Notes under the pieces: generated by a model
What the model was told of the DNA's origin: nothing
Seen by the model: the letters and a program-made list of their open reading frames with translations, nothing else
The model's database searches: none
Made by a program: the position numbers and the translations under genes
Origin: Bacteroidia bacterium
GTDB taxonomy: Bacteria; Bacteroidota; Bacteroidia; Bacteroidales; Prolixibacteraceae
DNA length: 64,000 nt
Reading direction: 5' to 3'
Assembly (NCBI GenBank): GCA_026391315.1
Contig: JAPLDT010000030.1
Coordinates: 1-64,000 of the forward strand
Part shown: positions 63,438 through 64,000 of the stretch, one piece after another
Numbering within the stretch: the stretch's first letter is position 1
How the letters are laid out: each line of letters starts with the position of its first letter

Positions 63438-64000
63438 TTATTCTACATATAAAACCAAACCTTTCAGGTATTCACCTTCGGGATGATAGATGTTGATCGG
63501 ATGGTCGACCGGCTGGGACAACTGGTGCAAAATGCGCACCTCCCGTCCGGCTATCGCGGCAGCCGAAAAGACTGCTTCGCGGAAGTTGTTCCTGGTCACA
63601 ACCTGTGAACAGGAAAAAGTAAACAGGATACCTCCGGGTTTGATCTGCCGGAAGGCATTCGCATTGAGACGTTTGTAACCCTGCAGAGCCTGAGCGAGGG
63701 CACCGCGGTGCTTGGCGAAAGCAGGAGGATCGAGTATGATCAGATCATATTTGTCCTTGATATCTTGCAGGTAATCGAAGCAATCAGCCACAAACGCCTC
63801 GTGACGGGTATCTCCGGGAAAGTTTAGTTCCACATTTTCATTTGTCAGCTCGATGGCTTTGGCCGATGAATCGACCGAATGGACCAATTTTGCTCCTCCC
63901 TGCATCGCAGAGAACGAAAATCCACCGGTGTAACAAAACATGTTGAGAACCGATTTGTCTTTGGCATAGGTTGCCAGAAGTTTCCGGTTTTCGCGCTGGT
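63438..64000 (-). CDS. RlmI-like class I methyltransferase, N-terminus outside the window
   Basis: The frame is open to the right edge, so the start is missing. The visible part begins QRENRKLLATYA and continues with the AdoMet motif VLNMFCYTGGFSFSAMQGG and DLIILDPPAFAKH, the pattern of 23S rRNA m5C1962 methyltransferase RlmI (which has DQREN and a catalytic PPAFA). About 187 residues are seen of roughly 390. It sits upstream of the helicase on the same strand, and both probably act on rRNA. Confidence 0.88.
   Translation of the reverse strand, partial: QRENRKLLATYAKDKSVLNMFCYTGGFSFSAMQGGAKLVHSVDSSAKAIELTNENVELNFPGDTRHEAFVADCFDYLQDIKDKYDLIILDPPAFAKHRGALAQALQGYKRLNANAFRQIKPGGILFTFSCSQVVTRNNFREAVFSAAAIAGREVRILHQLSQPVDHPINIYHPEGEYLKGLVLYVE

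Overview
The window comes from a Bacteroidota chromosome, most like a free-living polysaccharide degrader of the Bacteroidales/Marinilabiliales type. This rests on the protein families (Bacteroidota-type extracellular contractile injection system, DUF5908, Reg_prop sensor propeller, GH105-PL10 fusion, AAA_14/DUF4143 ATPase) and on promoters with -33 TTTG/TTG and -7 TAnnTTTG spaced 19-22 nt. I see no rRNA, tRNA, CRISPR array or SusC/SusD pair.

Region 1 (1-11634, minus strand) is most of an extracellular contractile injection system (eCIS, Afp/PVC-like). In transcription order it holds a separate sheath, a DUF4255 tube terminator, a sheath carrying a 303-residue N-terminal extension, two gp19-like tube proteins, a DUF5908 protein, a LysM tube/baseplate adaptor, a VgrG-like spike, a PAAR tip, a putative effector, a gp25-like protein and the start of a large baseplate protein. 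The putative effector is an astacin-type zinc protease fused to a seven-repeat PLL/fucolectin-type propeller. It has no signal peptide and lies between the PAAR and gp25 genes.

Region 2 (11940-17000) holds a kdgF cupin, an MNT/HEPN pair, and a methylase plus specificity subunit pair in which the methylase has a nuclease-like N-terminal domain and no HsdR is present. A frameshifted Bro-N gene remnant follows.

Region 3 (17508-30418) is a near-complete pathway for unsaturated galacturonides: MFS importer, KdgA, KdgK, KduD, KduI, a divergent LacI regulator, a GH28 polygalacturonase and a fused GH105-PL10 enzyme. A sensor gene reduced to its periplasmic propeller and a DUF4350-like secreted protein lie beside them. 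Together with KdgF these convert pectin oligosaccharides to pyruvate and glyceraldehyde 3-phosphate.

Region 4 (30751-56722, plus strand) holds many secreted carbohydrate-active proteins: two heparinase II/III-like lyases, a PL6 lyase, GH29, GH31, a GH97 remnant, a GH78-like rhamnosidase, a BNR_4 propeller and a clan GH-A hydrolase. A Tat-exported Gfo/Idh/MocA oxidoreductase and a tandem class II aldolase accompany them. Interspersed are a subclass B1 metallo-beta-lactamase, an AAA ATPase, an ORF6N protein and a nuclease-methyltransferase fusion.

Region 5 (57322-64000) has small hypothetical and membrane proteins, a sialidase-like propeller, a DEAD-box RNA helicase and a truncated RlmI-like methyltransferase.

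The spacers carry a striking set of inverted repeats. In many of them each arm is itself a degenerate tandem array of a short word, with a different word at each locus.
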